From Flaviramulus basaltis (GTDB taxonomy: Bacteria > Bacteroidota > Bacteroidia > Flavobacteriales > Flavobacteriaceae): DNA of 64,000 bases. Shown here piece after piece: positions 34,370-43,993 of this stretch. Numbering within the stretch: the stretch's first letter is position 1; each line of letters begins with the position of its first letter. Made by a program: the position numbers and the translations under genes. The stretch covers positions 434,001-498,000 of the forward strand of contig NZ_FPKV01000001.1 of the NCBI RefSeq assembly GCF_900114265.1. The letters run 5' to 3'. The notes under the pieces are model-generated. The model ran no database searches. It saw only the letters and a program-made list of their open reading frames with translations, and was not told where the DNA came from.

Positions 34370-35047
34370 ATGATTAAACCCTTAGTAAATTTATTTTTTC
34401 CTAAAGTATGTTATGCGTGTCACAACTTACTTGACGATAATGAAAATACTATTTGTATGGATTGTAGGCACGATTTGCCTGTTACCAACTTTCATTTTGA
34501 TAATAATGATGCTGTTAAAAAAGTACTTTACGGACGTGCAAAAATTGAAAACGGAACTGCTCTTTTCCGGTTTGAAAAAGAAGGCATTGTACAACAACTC
34601 ATTCATAACCTTAAATACAAAGAGCATGAAACTATTGGTTTTTTCTTGGGAAACTGGCTAGGTAATGAATTAAAAACTTTAGATGCATACAAAGATATAG
34701 ATTTAGTAATTCCTGTACCTCTTCATAAAAAGAAACTCAAAAAAAGAGGTTTTAATCAAGTTACTAAGTTCGGACAACAAATTGCCGAAGCTTTAAATGC
34801 TGATTATAAAGATGATGTACTAGTTAAAATTACAAATACTAAATCTCAAACCAATAAAGGAAGATTTTCACGTTGGACTAATACTGATGAATTATTTGCA
34901 CTTAAGAATATGGAAAATATTAATAACAAACACATTTTATTAGTAGATGATATTATTACTACCGGCGCAACCCTTGAGGCTTGTATTAATATTTTAAATA
35001 AAGCTAAAAACATAAAAATAAGTATTGCTACTATGGCAATAGCATAA
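34370..35047 (+). CDS. ComF-family phosphoribosyltransferase-like protein
   Basis: A 225-residue protein with an N-terminal zinc-binding cysteine cluster (CYACHNLLDD...CMDC, a four-Cys knuckle) and a C-terminal phosphoribosyltransferase fold with the PRPP loop LLVDDIITTGATLEAC around 190-203. ComF proteins are linked to DNA uptake in competent bacteria, but single copies in Bacteroidota have no proven role. IPVPLHKKKLKKRGFNQ is the ComF signature. Followed by the lipoprotein gene, probably separate. Confidence 0.88.
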   Translation: MIKPLVNLFFPKVCYACHNLLDDNENTICMDCRHDLPVTNFHFDNNDAVKKVLYGRAKIENGTALFRFEKEGIVQQLIHNLKYKEHETIGFFLGNWLGNELKTLDAYKDIDLVIPVPLHKKKLKKRGFNQVTKFGQQIAEALNADYKDDVLVKITNTKSQTNKGRFSRWTNTDELFALKNMENINNKHILLVDDIITTGATLEACINILNKAKNIKISIATMAIA

Positions 35048-35077
35048 ACAGTTACTCGTTATATCTCTAAAATTATG

Positions 35078-35085
35078 TAGGTTTG
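35078..35085 (+). promoter_or_regulatory. Candidate -7 box before the Ig-like lipoprotein gene
   Basis: TAGGTTTG fits TAnnTTTG, 19 bases before the ATG. Confidence 0.4.
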
Positions 35086-35104
35086 TAAAAATTTAAAATT
35101 GTTG

Positions 35105-36706
35105 ATGAACAAAACCCTTTCAAATTTTATTTTAGCCTTAGTTATTGGCTTAATTTTTATAAACTGTGCTAATCGCGGAACTCCAGATGGAGGACCAAAA
35201 GATGATACGCCACCAATAATAACAGCATCTGAACCTGAAAATTTTTCTACTAATTTTAAAGGTAATGAAATACGAATTTCCTTTAATGAATATATAAAAA
35301 TTAAAGACATACAGAAGCAACTCATTATTTCGCCTCCAATGAAAACGCAACCGGAAATTAAACCCCTTGGTGGCGCCAGTAAATACTTAACTATTAAAAT
35401 TTTTGACACACTCCAACCAAACACCACTTATGCTTTTAACTTTGGAAATAGCATAACTGATAATAATGAAGGAAATCCATATCCATATTACCGTTACGTA
35501 TTTTCTACAGGCGATTATATAGATTCTCTTTCTGTTAAAGGGAATATTGTTGATGCCTTAAAAAAACAACCAGAAACATTTATAAATGTTGCTTTATACG
35601 AAGTAGATTCTACGTTTACAGATTCTATTGTTTATAAAGATGTTCCTAAATACATTACCAATACTTTAGATAGTGTAACCACTTTTTCAATTGAAAATAT
35701 TAAAGCTGGAAAGTATATGTTAATGGCTTTAAAAGACAACAACGCCGACAATAAATTTCAGCAAAAAACAGATCAAATTGCATTTTACAAAAGCTTTATT
35801 GAAGCTCCTACAGATTCTATTTATACACTTCGTTTATTTTCTGAAGAACTAGATTTTAAAGCAACAAGACCTCGATTAATATCTGGTGAAAAAATAGCAT
35901 TTGGTTACGAAGGTGATTATGAAAATATGGCTATAAAAATACTTTCTGAAACTCCAGAAGATTTTGAATACCGTATTACAAAGGATGAAAAAGCCGACTC
36001 ATTATATTATTGGTACAAACCAAGAATGGAAGTAGATTCTCTTCTTTTTAAAGTATCTCACCCAAATTTTGATAAAGATTTTACAGTAAGAATTAGCGAA
36101 CAAAAAAGAGACACATTAGTTATAGCTAAATCACCTTCTGGTGCTATTGGTCTAAATGAAGATTTCAAAATTAAAGGTACTACACCTTTTGTTAGTTTTG
36201 ATGCTTCAAAAGTCAGCTTAATTGATAAAGATTCTCTAAATATAGATTTTACAACAAAGTTTGACACCATAACAAATACCTACGCTTTAAGTTTTAACAA
36301 AACCGAAGAGAATGGCTATAAAATGCAGATATTACCTGAAGCATTAGTTGATTTTTTTGGTGATAAAAATGATACGTTAAATTTTTCAGTTAGCACTAAA
36401 AAGAGTTCTGATTTTGGTTATGCAAGATTTACGTTAGTAAATGCTCAATATCCACTTATTATTCAATTAACTGATAAGAAAGGTGACGTTAAATTTGAAG
36501 AATATGCTACTACTAATGAACCTGTAGACTTTTTAAATTTACCACCAAGCACTTATTTTATTAGAGTTATTCACGACACTAATGCCAATAGAAAATTTGA
36601 TACTGGTAATTATCTTAAAAAAATACAACCTGAACGTGTGAGTCACTTTGATGAAATTGAAATTAGAGCAGATTGGGGATATCCTGAAACGCTTCAGTTT
36701 AATTAA
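35105..36706 (+). CDS. Ig-like-domain lipoprotein (SbsA-type N-terminal)
   Basis: A 533-residue exported lipoprotein; start taken at ATG 35105, not TTG 35099, giving MNKTLSNFILALVIGLIFINC with Cys at the lipobox. The mature N-terminus (NRGTPDGGPKDDTPPIITASEPENFSTNFKGNEI...) opens into an SbsA/Ig-like domain (about 35-130: I-R-ISFNEYI...LIISPPM, TYAFNFGNSITDNNEGN). The remainder is beta-rich with short repeated motifs. This family is a conserved uncharacterised lipoprotein of Flavobacteriaceae. Its stop overlaps the convergent amidase gene by 8 bases. Confidence 0.85.
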   Translation: MNKTLSNFILALVIGLIFINCANRGTPDGGPKDDTPPIITASEPENFSTNFKGNEIRISFNEYIKIKDIQKQLIISPPMKTQPEIKPLGGASKYLTIKIFDTLQPNTTYAFNFGNSITDNNEGNPYPYYRYVFSTGDYIDSLSVKGNIVDALKKQPETFINVALYEVDSTFTDSIVYKDVPKYITNTLDSVTTFSIENIKAGKYMLMALKDNNADNKFQQKTDQIAFYKSFIEAPTDSIYTLRLFSEELDFKATRPRLISGEKIAFGYEGDYENMAIKILSETPEDFEYRITKDEKADSLYYWYKPRMEVDSLLFKVSHPNFDKDFTVRISEQKRDTLVIAKSPSGAIGLNEDFKIKGTTPFVSFDASKVSLIDKDSLNIDFTTKFDTITNTYALSFNKTEENGYKMQILPEALVDFFGDKNDTLNFSVSTKKSSDFGYARFTLVNAQYPLIIQLTDKKGDVKFEEYATTNEPVDFLNLPPSTYFIRVIHDTNANRKFDTGNYLKKIQPERVSHFDEIEIRADWGYPETLQFN

Positions 36707-37478
36707 TACTAAAAGTATCTCTGTCGTTTAAAAACTTAAGTTTATTTCTGTAAGCTTGAATATGCCTTTTTTCTAAAGTTACTATTTGGTTTTGTTCTTT
36801 ATTTAGTTGAAAAGAAGTGATTTCGTTTCCCAAAACATCATAAACAGCAGAATGTCCTGAGTATTCACTATTTACCCCATCAATTCCTACTCTGTTAACA
36901 CCAATACAATAACACATGTTTTCAATAGCTCGTGCTTTTAACAAAGCATCCCAAGCAGAAATTCTTGGTTTTGGCCAATTCGCAACATATATTAAAACAT
37001 CATAATCTTCAATATTTCTTGCCCAAACAGGAAAGCGTAAATCGTAACAAATTAATGGGCAAATTTTCCAGCCTTTATACTCTAAAATAACTTTTTTATT
37101 ACCTGCTTTATACGTTTTATCCTCACCAACTAAAGTGAACGTGTGTCTTTTATCATAATACCCAAGTATTCCGTTTGGTGCTACAAATAGAAGTCTATTA
37201 TAAAAGTTGTTGTTTTCTGAAATAACAAGACTACCAACAATTGCTATATTTTTATTTGAAGCTAAATATTTCATCCATAAAACCGTTTTACCAGTCATGG
37301 TTTCTGCAACGTTTTCAGCATTCATAGTAAAACCTGTTGTAAACATTTCAGGTAGCACAACTATATCGACTTCTTCTGAAAGACTTTCTATTTTTTTGGT
37401 AAAATCAATTCGGTTTTGTTCTGGATTTTCCCAAACCAAATCTGCTTGTATTAATGCTATTTTAAGTTTTTCGCTCAT
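36699..37478 (-). CDS. Nitrilase-superfamily amidohydrolase (omega-amidase-like)
   Basis: A 259-residue carbon-nitrogen hydrolase. The Glu-Lys-Cys triad is in place: Glu44 in LPEMFTTGF, Lys in YDKRHTF, Cys in ICYDLRFPVWARN. The sequence resembles YafV/omega-amidases that hydrolyse 2-oxoglutaramate and similar amides. Metabolite repair is a likely job. Downstream of the LytS/LytTR pair on the same strand (12-base gap to the LytTR gene). Confidence 0.88.
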   Translation of the reverse strand: MSEKLKIALIQADLVWENPEQNRIDFTKKIESLSEEVDIVVLPEMFTTGFTMNAENVAETMTGKTVLWMKYLASNKNIAIVGSLVISENNNFYNRLLFVAPNGILGYYDKRHTFTLVGEDKTYKAGNKKVILEYKGWKICPLICYDLRFPVWARNIEDYDVLIYVANWPKPRISAWDALLKARAIENMCYCIGVNRVGIDGVNSEYSGHSAVYDVLGNEITSFQLNKEQNQIVTLEKRHIQAYRNKLKFLNDRDTFSIN

Positions 37479-37490
37479 TTAAAGACACTT

Positions 37491-38180
37491 TTAAACGCCT
37501 AATTTATTTAGTAATTCCTGCTTATAAGTTCTTCCTATCGGAATTTTATGATTACTCACAAAAATGGTATTACCAGAAATCTTATCTACAAATTTACTAT
37601 TTATTATGAAGGATTTATGAACTTGGATAAATTGATTAGCAGGAAGTTTTACAATCCAGTTTTTTAAAGAATCTATATATGAAAGTTTTTGTGTTTGGGT
37701 TGTAACAGTTATATAATTTCTATCTGATTCTATATACAAAATAGTATTTAAAATTATTTTATGATGTGTTTTATCAACGTTTAAGAACAAAACATTTTCA
37801 CTTTCTCCTAATGTGTTTTTTGATGTTTCTAATCTATCCTTTGCTTTATTAATAGCTTTAAAAAACCTATCAAATGAAAAAGGTTTTACCAAATAATCCA
37901 AAATGGTATCCAGTTCAAAACTATTCACAGCATATTCTGAATACGCTGTTGTCATAATAATTGCTGGTGGATTTTTAATGGTTTTAATAAAATCTAAACC
38001 AGACATATCTGGCAAGTTTATATCCAAAAACACAACATCAACATCATTACCATTTAAAAATGAATTGGCCTCAATAGCAGCTTTAAAAGTACCAAGCAAT
38101 TTTAAGTCTGGAATTTTTGCAATAAAATTCTTTAAGATTTTTTGTGCTGGAATTTCATCTTCTAGAATAATACAATTCAT
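37491..38180 (-). CDS. LytTR-family response regulator
   Basis: A 229-residue regulator: receiver (Asp53 in VVFLDINLPDMSG, with Lys near 100) and a C-terminal LytTR DNA-binding domain (NTILYIESDRNYITVTT...QFIQVHKSFIINSKFVDKI). Partner of the histidine kinase encoded immediately upstream; the gene starts 4 bases within its stop. Target promoters are not known. Confidence 0.92.
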   Translation of the reverse strand: MNCIILEDEIPAQKILKNFIAKIPDLKLLGTFKAAIEANSFLNGNDVDVVFLDINLPDMSGLDFIKTIKNPPAIIMTTAYSEYAVNSFELDTILDYLVKPFSFDRFFKAINKAKDRLETSKNTLGESENVLFLNVDKTHHKIILNTILYIESDRNYITVTTQTQKLSYIDSLKNWIVKLPANQFIQVHKSFIINSKFVDKISGNTIFVSNHKIPIGRTYKQELLNKLGV

Positions 38181-39148
38181 TTTAAATCTATATTTAATGT
38201 CACTTTAAAACTATCTCCTTTTTCAATACTAAATTTATAAGCACTATTATAAATAAGTTCTAGCCGCTTTTCAAGGTTTTGTAAGCCAATTTTTAAATCG
38301 GTAGCTGTTACTTTATTCTTATCAAAATCATTTTCGCAGACAAACTTTAAAAGGCCTTTTTCAACTTCAATATCCACTAAAATATCACTATTTAGAGTGC
38401 TGTGTTTAAAGGCATTTTCAATAATAGTGATTAATAGCAAAGGTGCTATTTGGTGTTGAAATGAATCTATCTTTTTGGTATAATGAATTTGCTTGACACC
38501 TTCAGTTCTAATGGTTTGAAATTTAATGTAATTATCAATAAATTGAATTTCTTTTTCAAGTGAAATAGTTTTCTCATTACTTTCATATAAAACATGTTTC
38601 AAGTTATCTGAAAGCATTAAAATAAGCTCTGGTGTTTCATTAGGTTTTTCAAGTGAATAAGAATAAATAGTATTCAAATTGTTAAACAAAACATGCGGAT
38701 TTATTTGAGATTTTAAAAACTTAAGTTCCATTTCGGCATGTTCTTTTTTAACCTTTACGACCTCTTCTTGCTCATCAATAAATCGATATAAAATCCATAT
38801 AAATGAAAAGAAAATAAGCGGCACCAAAGTTTGCCACAAATAATCACTTAAACATTTAAAAACAGTACATCCACATTGTGCAAAAGTGTAACAATATAAT
38901 TGTGTTGCTAAAAAAGATATAATAGCAAATACAAAAACATAAAGTACATATAGCTTCTTTTTAACAAAAAATGGTAGCAGGAAAAAATTATTGAGATATA
39001 CAATGGCTACCAAAAGTGAAACATATTGCAAAAACGGGTTTTCTTTCCAATAGAAATTTGAAAACAGAAATAATGACACAAATACAAAAAGCATCCAAAA
39101 AAGGATGTGCACTAAAACTTGAGAAATATTTTTATTAATTACAGTCAT
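38177..39148 (-). CDS. LytS-type sensor histidine kinase (His_kinase family)
   Basis: A 323-residue kinase with four transmembrane helices (about residues 10-32, 40-60, 68-88, 105-125) and no periplasmic domain. The phospho-acceptor region is LKSQINPHVLFNNLNTIYSYSLEK (H at about residue 153). The usual consensus is NPHFLFNxLN, so Val replaces Phe, a conservative change. A HATPase domain completes it (ITIIENAFKHS, GLQNLEKRLELIY). Pairs with the LytTR regulator. Confidence 0.92.
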   Translation of the reverse strand: MTVINKNISQVLVHILFWMLFVFVSLFLFSNFYWKENPFLQYVSLLVAIVYLNNFFLLPFFVKKKLYVLYVFVFAIISFLATQLYCYTFAQCGCTVFKCLSDYLWQTLVPLIFFSFIWILYRFIDEQEEVVKVKKEHAEMELKFLKSQINPHVLFNNLNTIYSYSLEKPNETPELILMLSDNLKHVLYESNEKTISLEKEIQFIDNYIKFQTIRTEGVKQIHYTKKIDSFQHQIAPLLLITIIENAFKHSTLNSDILVDIEVEKGLLKFVCENDFDKNKVTATDLKIGLQNLEKRLELIYNSAYKFSIEKGDSFKVTLNIDLK

Positions 39149-39232
39149 TTAATCTTTGAAAATAATTAGAAAAACTAAAACAGTCAAAGATTATGTACAA
39201 AAAGGTAGTTTGTAATTGCAAACAGCAATTAT

Positions 39233-41005
39233 TTAAACAATATTCATTTTCTTCAGTAAGAAAGATGCATTCATATTTTTACAAATACCTACTTTTAATG
39301 TGTAATCAAAATGAAGCTCGTCGTTTATAATTTCGGCATCAAAATAATAGTTTTTTACATCTTCCAGTTCTTTCTCAATTTCACACAAACTCAAATCGTG
39401 AGTTGCTATAATTCCTGTGGCGTTTGAAGCCACTAATTTCTCAACAAACTTTCTAGATCCTATAGCTTTATCGGTGCTATTTGTGCCTTTTAAAATTTCA
39501 TCTAAAACAATAAAATAAGGTTCTTTTTGAATGGCATCTACAATGTATTTTAAACGTGTTAATTCTGAAAAGAAATACGAACTATCATCTGTTAAAGAAT
39601 CTGATGTTCGCATACTTGTAATTAATTTTACTGGCGAATATTCACTTGATTTTGCACAAACAGGTAATCCAACATTAGCCATAACAATGTGTAAAGAAAC
39701 GGTTCGTAAAAAGGTACTTTTACCAGCCATATTTGCGCCTGTTACAATAAAAAACTGCTCGTTATTAATAGTTAAATCGCTATCAACACGTTTTTCCTTT
39801 TTTAACAACGGATGTCCTAAATGTTCAGCTTTTATAACTGAACCATTATTTACTATTATTGGAAACACATAATCTGGATGATTGTAAGCATAATTTCCTA
39901 ATGAATTGTATGCATCAAAAAATGACACGGTTTCAAACCAATCGGATACTTTATTGCCGTGTTGTTTAATCCATTGTTCAATTCTATAACTATTTTTTAT
40001 ATCGGCTAGAAAATAACCATTTCCAAAAATGGCTCCAATAAGATTATTTCGGTTATCTAAGGCATCTAAAGATTTTGAAAATTCCTTAAAAACGATTGAA
40101 GCTTTTTTATTGTGAGACTGTATTTTCTGTTGCTTTTGTTGTAATAATTCTGATGAAAACTGCTCGTTTTCAATTAAATCTAGCAATAAAGCATATTGCC
40201 TAAACGTGTCTCTAACTTTATCTGTATTTGAAGCTAAAACACTTATTTTTTTAATATAAGTTCCTGTAATTCCTAAGCCAATTAGTAACCAATAGCCTAT
40301 AAATGCTTGATTTGATATTAGGTTTAAAACAGTAAGCGTAAATATTAATAAAGAAAGTATGGTGAAAACCATTGGTAACCATTGCATTGCTTTTGGTAAA
40401 AATGCTTTGTGATTTTGTAACCAATGTATAATTTGTTTTGCTGGAGTTTCAACATGTACCAAACTTGATGTTGCTGTGTAATGTTGCCTCCAATTTATTT
40501 TATCCTTTAATTCTTTAATAGCCTCTTGCCTTAAAACAATATCGTTTACATCATTTGCTTTTAAAGTATCGGCTAGTTTTTGTGTGCCTTCATTTATAGC
40601 TGTTCTATTTATAAATTGAAAAAAAGAACCTCTTCCAAATAAATCTATATCTAAACTGTAAAAGTGATTTGGGTCTTGAAATTCCGAACCTCCCAATCTA
40701 TTATGAAAATCGCCAGAAGCTATTTTAACCTCATCTTCATTAATATTAACAAGCGCTTTGTTTAAAGCTTTTGTTCCTTTTAAATTGGTGTATTTTGAAA
40801 GTAAAATAACAAAAATTATAATTCCAACAACAGCAATAACAACAGAAACTTGCCATTTTGAGAAAGCCATATAAACCCCAAAAACGGTTAGCAAAAAAAC
40901 CGCTATTCTATACATGCTTAAAAGTGTCATTTTGTTCGTTAACCTTTTTACTTCGGCAGTGTAAGTTTCTATGTGTTTGTTATAATAATCTAAGGGGTTT
41001 TTCAT
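39233..41005 (-). CDS. Membrane-anchored MutS-like ATPase
   Basis: A 590-residue protein. The C-terminal third is a MutS-type ABC ATPase: Walker A GANMAGKSTFL around residue 420, a SSYFFSELTRL signature, Walker B FIVLDEILKGTNSTD, and ATHDLSL. Unlike MutS it lacks the mismatch-recognition domain and carries two hydrophobic pairs: residues 29-70 (IAVFLLTVFGVYMAF... VVIAVVGIIIFVILL) and 210-255. It is probably anchored in the inner membrane. Similar proteins are frequent in Bacteroidota and are often called 'DNA mismatch repair protein MutS', but a repair role is unproven. Confidence 0.85.
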   Translation of the reverse strand: MKNPLDYYNKHIETYTAEVKRLTNKMTLLSMYRIAVFLLTVFGVYMAFSKWQVSVVIAVVGIIIFVILLSKYTNLKGTKALNKALVNINEDEVKIASGDFHNRLGGSEFQDPNHFYSLDIDLFGRGSFFQFINRTAINEGTQKLADTLKANDVNDIVLRQEAIKELKDKINWRQHYTATSSLVHVETPAKQIIHWLQNHKAFLPKAMQWLPMVFTILSLLIFTLTVLNLISNQAFIGYWLLIGLGITGTYIKKISVLASNTDKVRDTFRQYALLLDLIENEQFSSELLQQKQQKIQSHNKKASIVFKEFSKSLDALDNRNNLIGAIFGNGYFLADIKNSYRIEQWIKQHGNKVSDWFETVSFFDAYNSLGNYAYNHPDYVFPIIVNNGSVIKAEHLGHPLLKKEKRVDSDLTINNEQFFIVTGANMAGKSTFLRTVSLHIVMANVGLPVCAKSSEYSPVKLITSMRTSDSLTDDSSYFFSELTRLKYIVDAIQKEPYFIVLDEILKGTNSTDKAIGSRKFVEKLVASNATGIIATHDLSLCEIEKELEDVKNYYFDAEIINDELHFDYTLKVGICKNMNASFLLKKMNIV

Positions 41006-41102
41006 TTTAATTTTTAATTTGATTCCGATTTCACAAGAATGATAATTTTAAAGGAAACCTCGAAAACATTTTTTCTAAAAGTTAATCTCAAGTAAAGAAA
41101 CA

Positions 41103-41131
41103 AAAAAGCCCTGAAATAATTCAGAGCTTTT
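41103..41131 (-). terminator. Terminator after the BAX-inhibitor-like gene
   Basis: AAAAGCTCTGAA / TTCAGGGCTTTTTT on the minus strand, about 20 bases after the stop, with one mismatch. Confidence 0.7.
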
Positions 41132-41150
41132 AAGTTGTGTTTTTATAATT

Positions 41151-41852
41151 TTAGTCTCTAGACATAAAAATATTTAATACATACCAAAACAATAACATTA
41201 AGGATGCAAATAAACCTAAAGCTGCTGGAATATATTGATCGTTTGAATAATTATGAACTAAGTTTGACGTTTGATATAAAATAGATCCTGCTGCTAATAA
41301 GCACATCCCTACAGAAAACCAAAGCCCCAAATTAAAGCCGAAAAGACTTCCAGCTATTATTAAACCAAGGGCTATAAAAAAGCCAACTGTTAAACCCGCT
41401 TTTAAAAACGAAAAGTCCTTTTTTGTAACAAATACAATTGCAGATAATCCAGTAAATAAAGCTAATGTTACTATGGCTGCTTGATTTAACAAATCAAAAC
41501 TCTGAGTATAAGCAATAGCCATATAAATTAAAGGCAGAAAAATAAATGCTTCTGCTAAAATATACAAACCAAATGCTAAATATTGCTTATTAGTATCTGG
41601 TGTTTTTAAAGCCATTTTTTCAGCATAATTAGTGATAAACATAAAACCTCCTAACATGATTAACCAACGAAAGCCTTGCGTCATTGATAAAGCAAAATTC
41701 ACAATGGTCTCACTTTGTAATAGTAAATATTCAAAAAGAACAAATACTAAAACACCACCAGCAACATGAGAGTACGTTTTTTTGTAAAATGCCACTTTTT
41801 CAACATCAGACAAATCGTTAACTACTAGTTTATTTTGAATCATATTTTCCAT
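41151..41852 (-). CDS. BAX inhibitor-1/YccA family membrane protein
   Basis: A 233-residue protein of seven hydrophobic helices (TMBIM/BI-1 family), including TYSHVAGGVLVFVLFEYLL, LAFGLYILAEAFIFLPLIYMA, AAIVTLALFTGLSAIV and DYS-like NYSNDQYIPAALGLFASLMLL with the conserved Asp/Tyr near the end. YccA-type proteins are linked to membrane protein quality control (FtsH) and pH-sensitive ion leak in homologues. Own terminator. Confidence 0.88.
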   Translation of the reverse strand: MENMIQNKLVVNDLSDVEKVAFYKKTYSHVAGGVLVFVLFEYLLLQSETIVNFALSMTQGFRWLIMLGGFMFITNYAEKMALKTPDTNKQYLAFGLYILAEAFIFLPLIYMAIAYTQSFDLLNQAAIVTLALFTGLSAIVFVTKKDFSFLKAGLTVGFFIALGLIIAGSLFGFNLGLWFSVGMCLLAAGSILYQTSNLVHNYSNDQYIPAALGLFASLMLLFWYVLNIFMSRD

Positions 41853-41891
41853 AAATAAAATCGTTTTAATTCTAAATAAATGTAATAAAAA

Positions 41892-41932
41892 GAAACCGAA
41901 TTCCTAAGTATCCCATAAGAATTCGGTTTATA
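41892..41932 (-). terminator. Terminator after the zinc peptidase gene
   Basis: AAACCGAATTC / GAATTCGGTTT arms (15-base loop) with a T-rich run on the minus strand, 19 bases past the stop. Confidence 0.7.
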
Positions 41933-41950
41933 TAAAGTGAGTTTTTAATT

Positions 41951-42655
41951 TTAATCTCTTCCTCCAAATACTTGAAGCGCCCAATATAATAATGAAGCTA
42001 ATGCGCCAATAGCTGCAACAACATATGTTCTAGCTGCCCATTTTAAAGCATCTTCAGATCCTGCATATTCTTCTTGAGACACCATGTTTTTATTTTTCAA
42101 CCAAGCTAAAGCACGATTACTAGCATCATATTCTACTGGTAAAGTAATAAAACTAAATAAGGTTGCAAACCCCATAAAAGCTACTCCAGCTGCGGCAACC
42201 CACCAACCTAAGCCTAAACCAGCAGCTCCACCAAGTACTAAACCACCAATAATTAACCATTGTGACATTCCAGAAGTTACACTAACAACAGGAACCAAAC
42301 TTGAACGCATTTGTAACCAACTGTAAGCTTGTGCATGTTGTACGGCATGACCACATTCGTGTGCTGCAACTGCTGCCGAAGCTGCGTTTCTTTGATTATA
42401 AACCGATTCACTTAAGTTAACAGTTTTATTTTTTGGGTTGTAATGATCTGTTAATTGACCTGGTGTTGAAATAACTTCAACATCAGTAATACCATGGTCT
42501 GCTAACATTTTTTCAGCAATTTCTGCGCCACTCATTCCATTACGTAATTGCACTTTTGAGTACTTTTCGAACTTACGCTTTAAAGTATTGCTTACTAACC
42601 AACTAACCAATGCAATAGCACCAATTAATATATAGTATCCCATCATTCCATTCAT
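41951..42655 (-). CDS. Membrane zinc metallopeptidase (YugP-like)
   Basis: A 234-residue protein of the neutral zinc metallopeptidase family (Zn_peptidase_2). Hydrophobic segments occur at residues 5-22, about 118-140, about 145-170 and near the C-terminus. The HExxH motif is HECGH (His99-Glu100-His103) in AAVAAHECGHAVQHA. A ARAGMS-like NGMSGAEIAEKML precedes it. Substrate unknown; the active site faces a cytoplasmic or membrane surface. Confidence 0.88.
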   Translation of the reverse strand: MNGMMGYYILIGAIALVSWLVSNTLKRKFEKYSKVQLRNGMSGAEIAEKMLADHGITDVEVISTPGQLTDHYNPKNKTVNLSESVYNQRNAASAAVAAHECGHAVQHAQAYSWLQMRSSLVPVVSVTSGMSQWLIIGGLVLGGAAGLGLGWWVAAAGVAFMGFATLFSFITLPVEYDASNRALAWLKNKNMVSQEEYAGSEDALKWAARTYVVAAIGALASLLYWALQVFGGRD

Positions 42656-42691
42656 AATTCTTTTAATTTTAATTGTTTAATATAAAGATAG

Positions 42692-42699
42692 CAAAAATA
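42692..42699 (-). promoter_or_regulatory. Candidate -7 box of the zinc peptidase gene
   Basis: TATTTTTG on the minus strand, 36 bases before the ATG; a weak match otherwise. Confidence 0.35.
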
Positions 42700-42739
42700 G
42701 CGCCAATTATATATTATGAAAGTTTGTCAGTTTTTAAAC

Positions 42740-43825
42740 CTACAAATTGAAGGTTTCGGCAATTTCTTTATAAACGACTTTTCCTTTAACAATATTTAAT
42801 CCTTTGGATAATGGAACACTATTTTCACAAGCTTTTTCCCAACCATCATTTGCTAATTTAATAACATAAGGCAATGTTACATTGGTTAATGCTACAGTTG
42901 ATGTATATGGAACCGCGCCTGGCATATTGGCAACACAATAATGCACAACATCATCAATAATATAAGTAGGATCTTCGTGTGTGGTTGCTCTTGTAGTTTC
43001 AAAACATCCGCCTTGATCTACTGCAACATCAACAATTACAGTGCCTGGACGCATATCTTTAAGCATATCTCTTGTAATAAGTTTTGGTGCTTTTGCCCCT
43101 TTTATTAAAACACCACCAATAATTAAATCGGATTCTTTAATGCGATTTCTTATATTATATTCACTTGAAAACTCGGTTATAACATGATTTGGCATCACAT
43201 CATTTACATAACGTAATTGCTTCATGTTTATGTCCATTATTGTGACATGAGCTCCTAATCCTGCAGCCATTTTAGCCGCTTGAATTCCCACAATACCTGC
43301 TCCTAAAACTAAAACTTTACCTGGTGGTACTCCAGGAACGCCACCTAATAAAACACCTCGACCTTTAATTGGTTTTTCTAAATACTTAGCACCTTGTTGA
43401 ATAGACATTCTACCAGCAACTTCAGACATTGGAATTAATAATGGTAAGGATCCATCTGCATCTTCAACGGTTTCGTAGGCAATGCATACAGATTTGCTTT
43501 TTATCATCGCTTTAGTAAGTGTTTCGCTAGACGCAAAATGAAAATATGTAAACACTACTTGGCTTGGCTTAATTAAATGGTATTCCTCTTGTATTGGCTC
43601 TTTAACCTTTACAATCATATCGCTAGAAGCGTAAACCTCTTCAATCGTTTTTAAAATAATTGCCCCTGCTTCTTGATAATCTTCATCAAAAAAACCACTT
43701 CCAAAACCAGCACTGGCTTGTACATAAACAGTATGATTTTTTTTAGCAAGTTCAAAAACACCAGCAGGCGTCATTCCTACTCTATTTTCGTTGTTTTTAA
43801 TTTCTTTTGGAACACCAATTTTCAT
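42740..43825 (-). CDS. ald: Alanine dehydrogenase
   Basis: A 361-residue NAD-dependent enzyme interconverting L-alanine with pyruvate and ammonia. N-terminal KIGVPKEIKNNENRVGMTP is the family start; KVLVLGAGIVGIQAAKMAAGLGAHVTIMDIN is the dinucleotide fold; VDVAVDQGGCFETTRATTHEDP is the conserved substrate region. Length and motifs are normal. Confidence 0.95.
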   Translation of the reverse strand: MKIGVPKEIKNNENRVGMTPAGVFELAKKNHTVYVQASAGFGSGFFDEDYQEAGAIILKTIEEVYASSDMIVKVKEPIQEEYHLIKPSQVVFTYFHFASSETLTKAMIKSKSVCIAYETVEDADGSLPLLIPMSEVAGRMSIQQGAKYLEKPIKGRGVLLGGVPGVPPGKVLVLGAGIVGIQAAKMAAGLGAHVTIMDINMKQLRYVNDVMPNHVITEFSSEYNIRNRIKESDLIIGGVLIKGAKAPKLITRDMLKDMRPGTVIVDVAVDQGGCFETTRATTHEDPTYIIDDVVHYCVANMPGAVPYTSTVALTNVTLPYVIKLANDGWEKACENSVPLSKGLNIVKGKVVYKEIAETFNL

Positions 43826-43993
43826 AAAGATTATTTTAGGTTACATTCAATGCACAAATTACAACGAATAAATAAAATATTGGCTTACAAAATTAGGTTT
43901 CTAGATTTTTACGAACTTCTAGAAAATGGAAATATTATTTTATGAAACAGGGAATTTAGACTAAGAATTAACCTCTATAATTATGAAGTTGAT

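Noticed and set aside
38177-39148. Histidine kinase with NPHVLFN instead of NPHFLFN
   Set aside because: Val for Phe is conservative; the phospho-acceptor His is present, so I do not call it defective.
42084-42326. Proline/alanine-rich open frame opposite the zinc peptidase gene
   Set aside because: Exact antisense of a membrane protein coding region; its composition follows from the sense strand.
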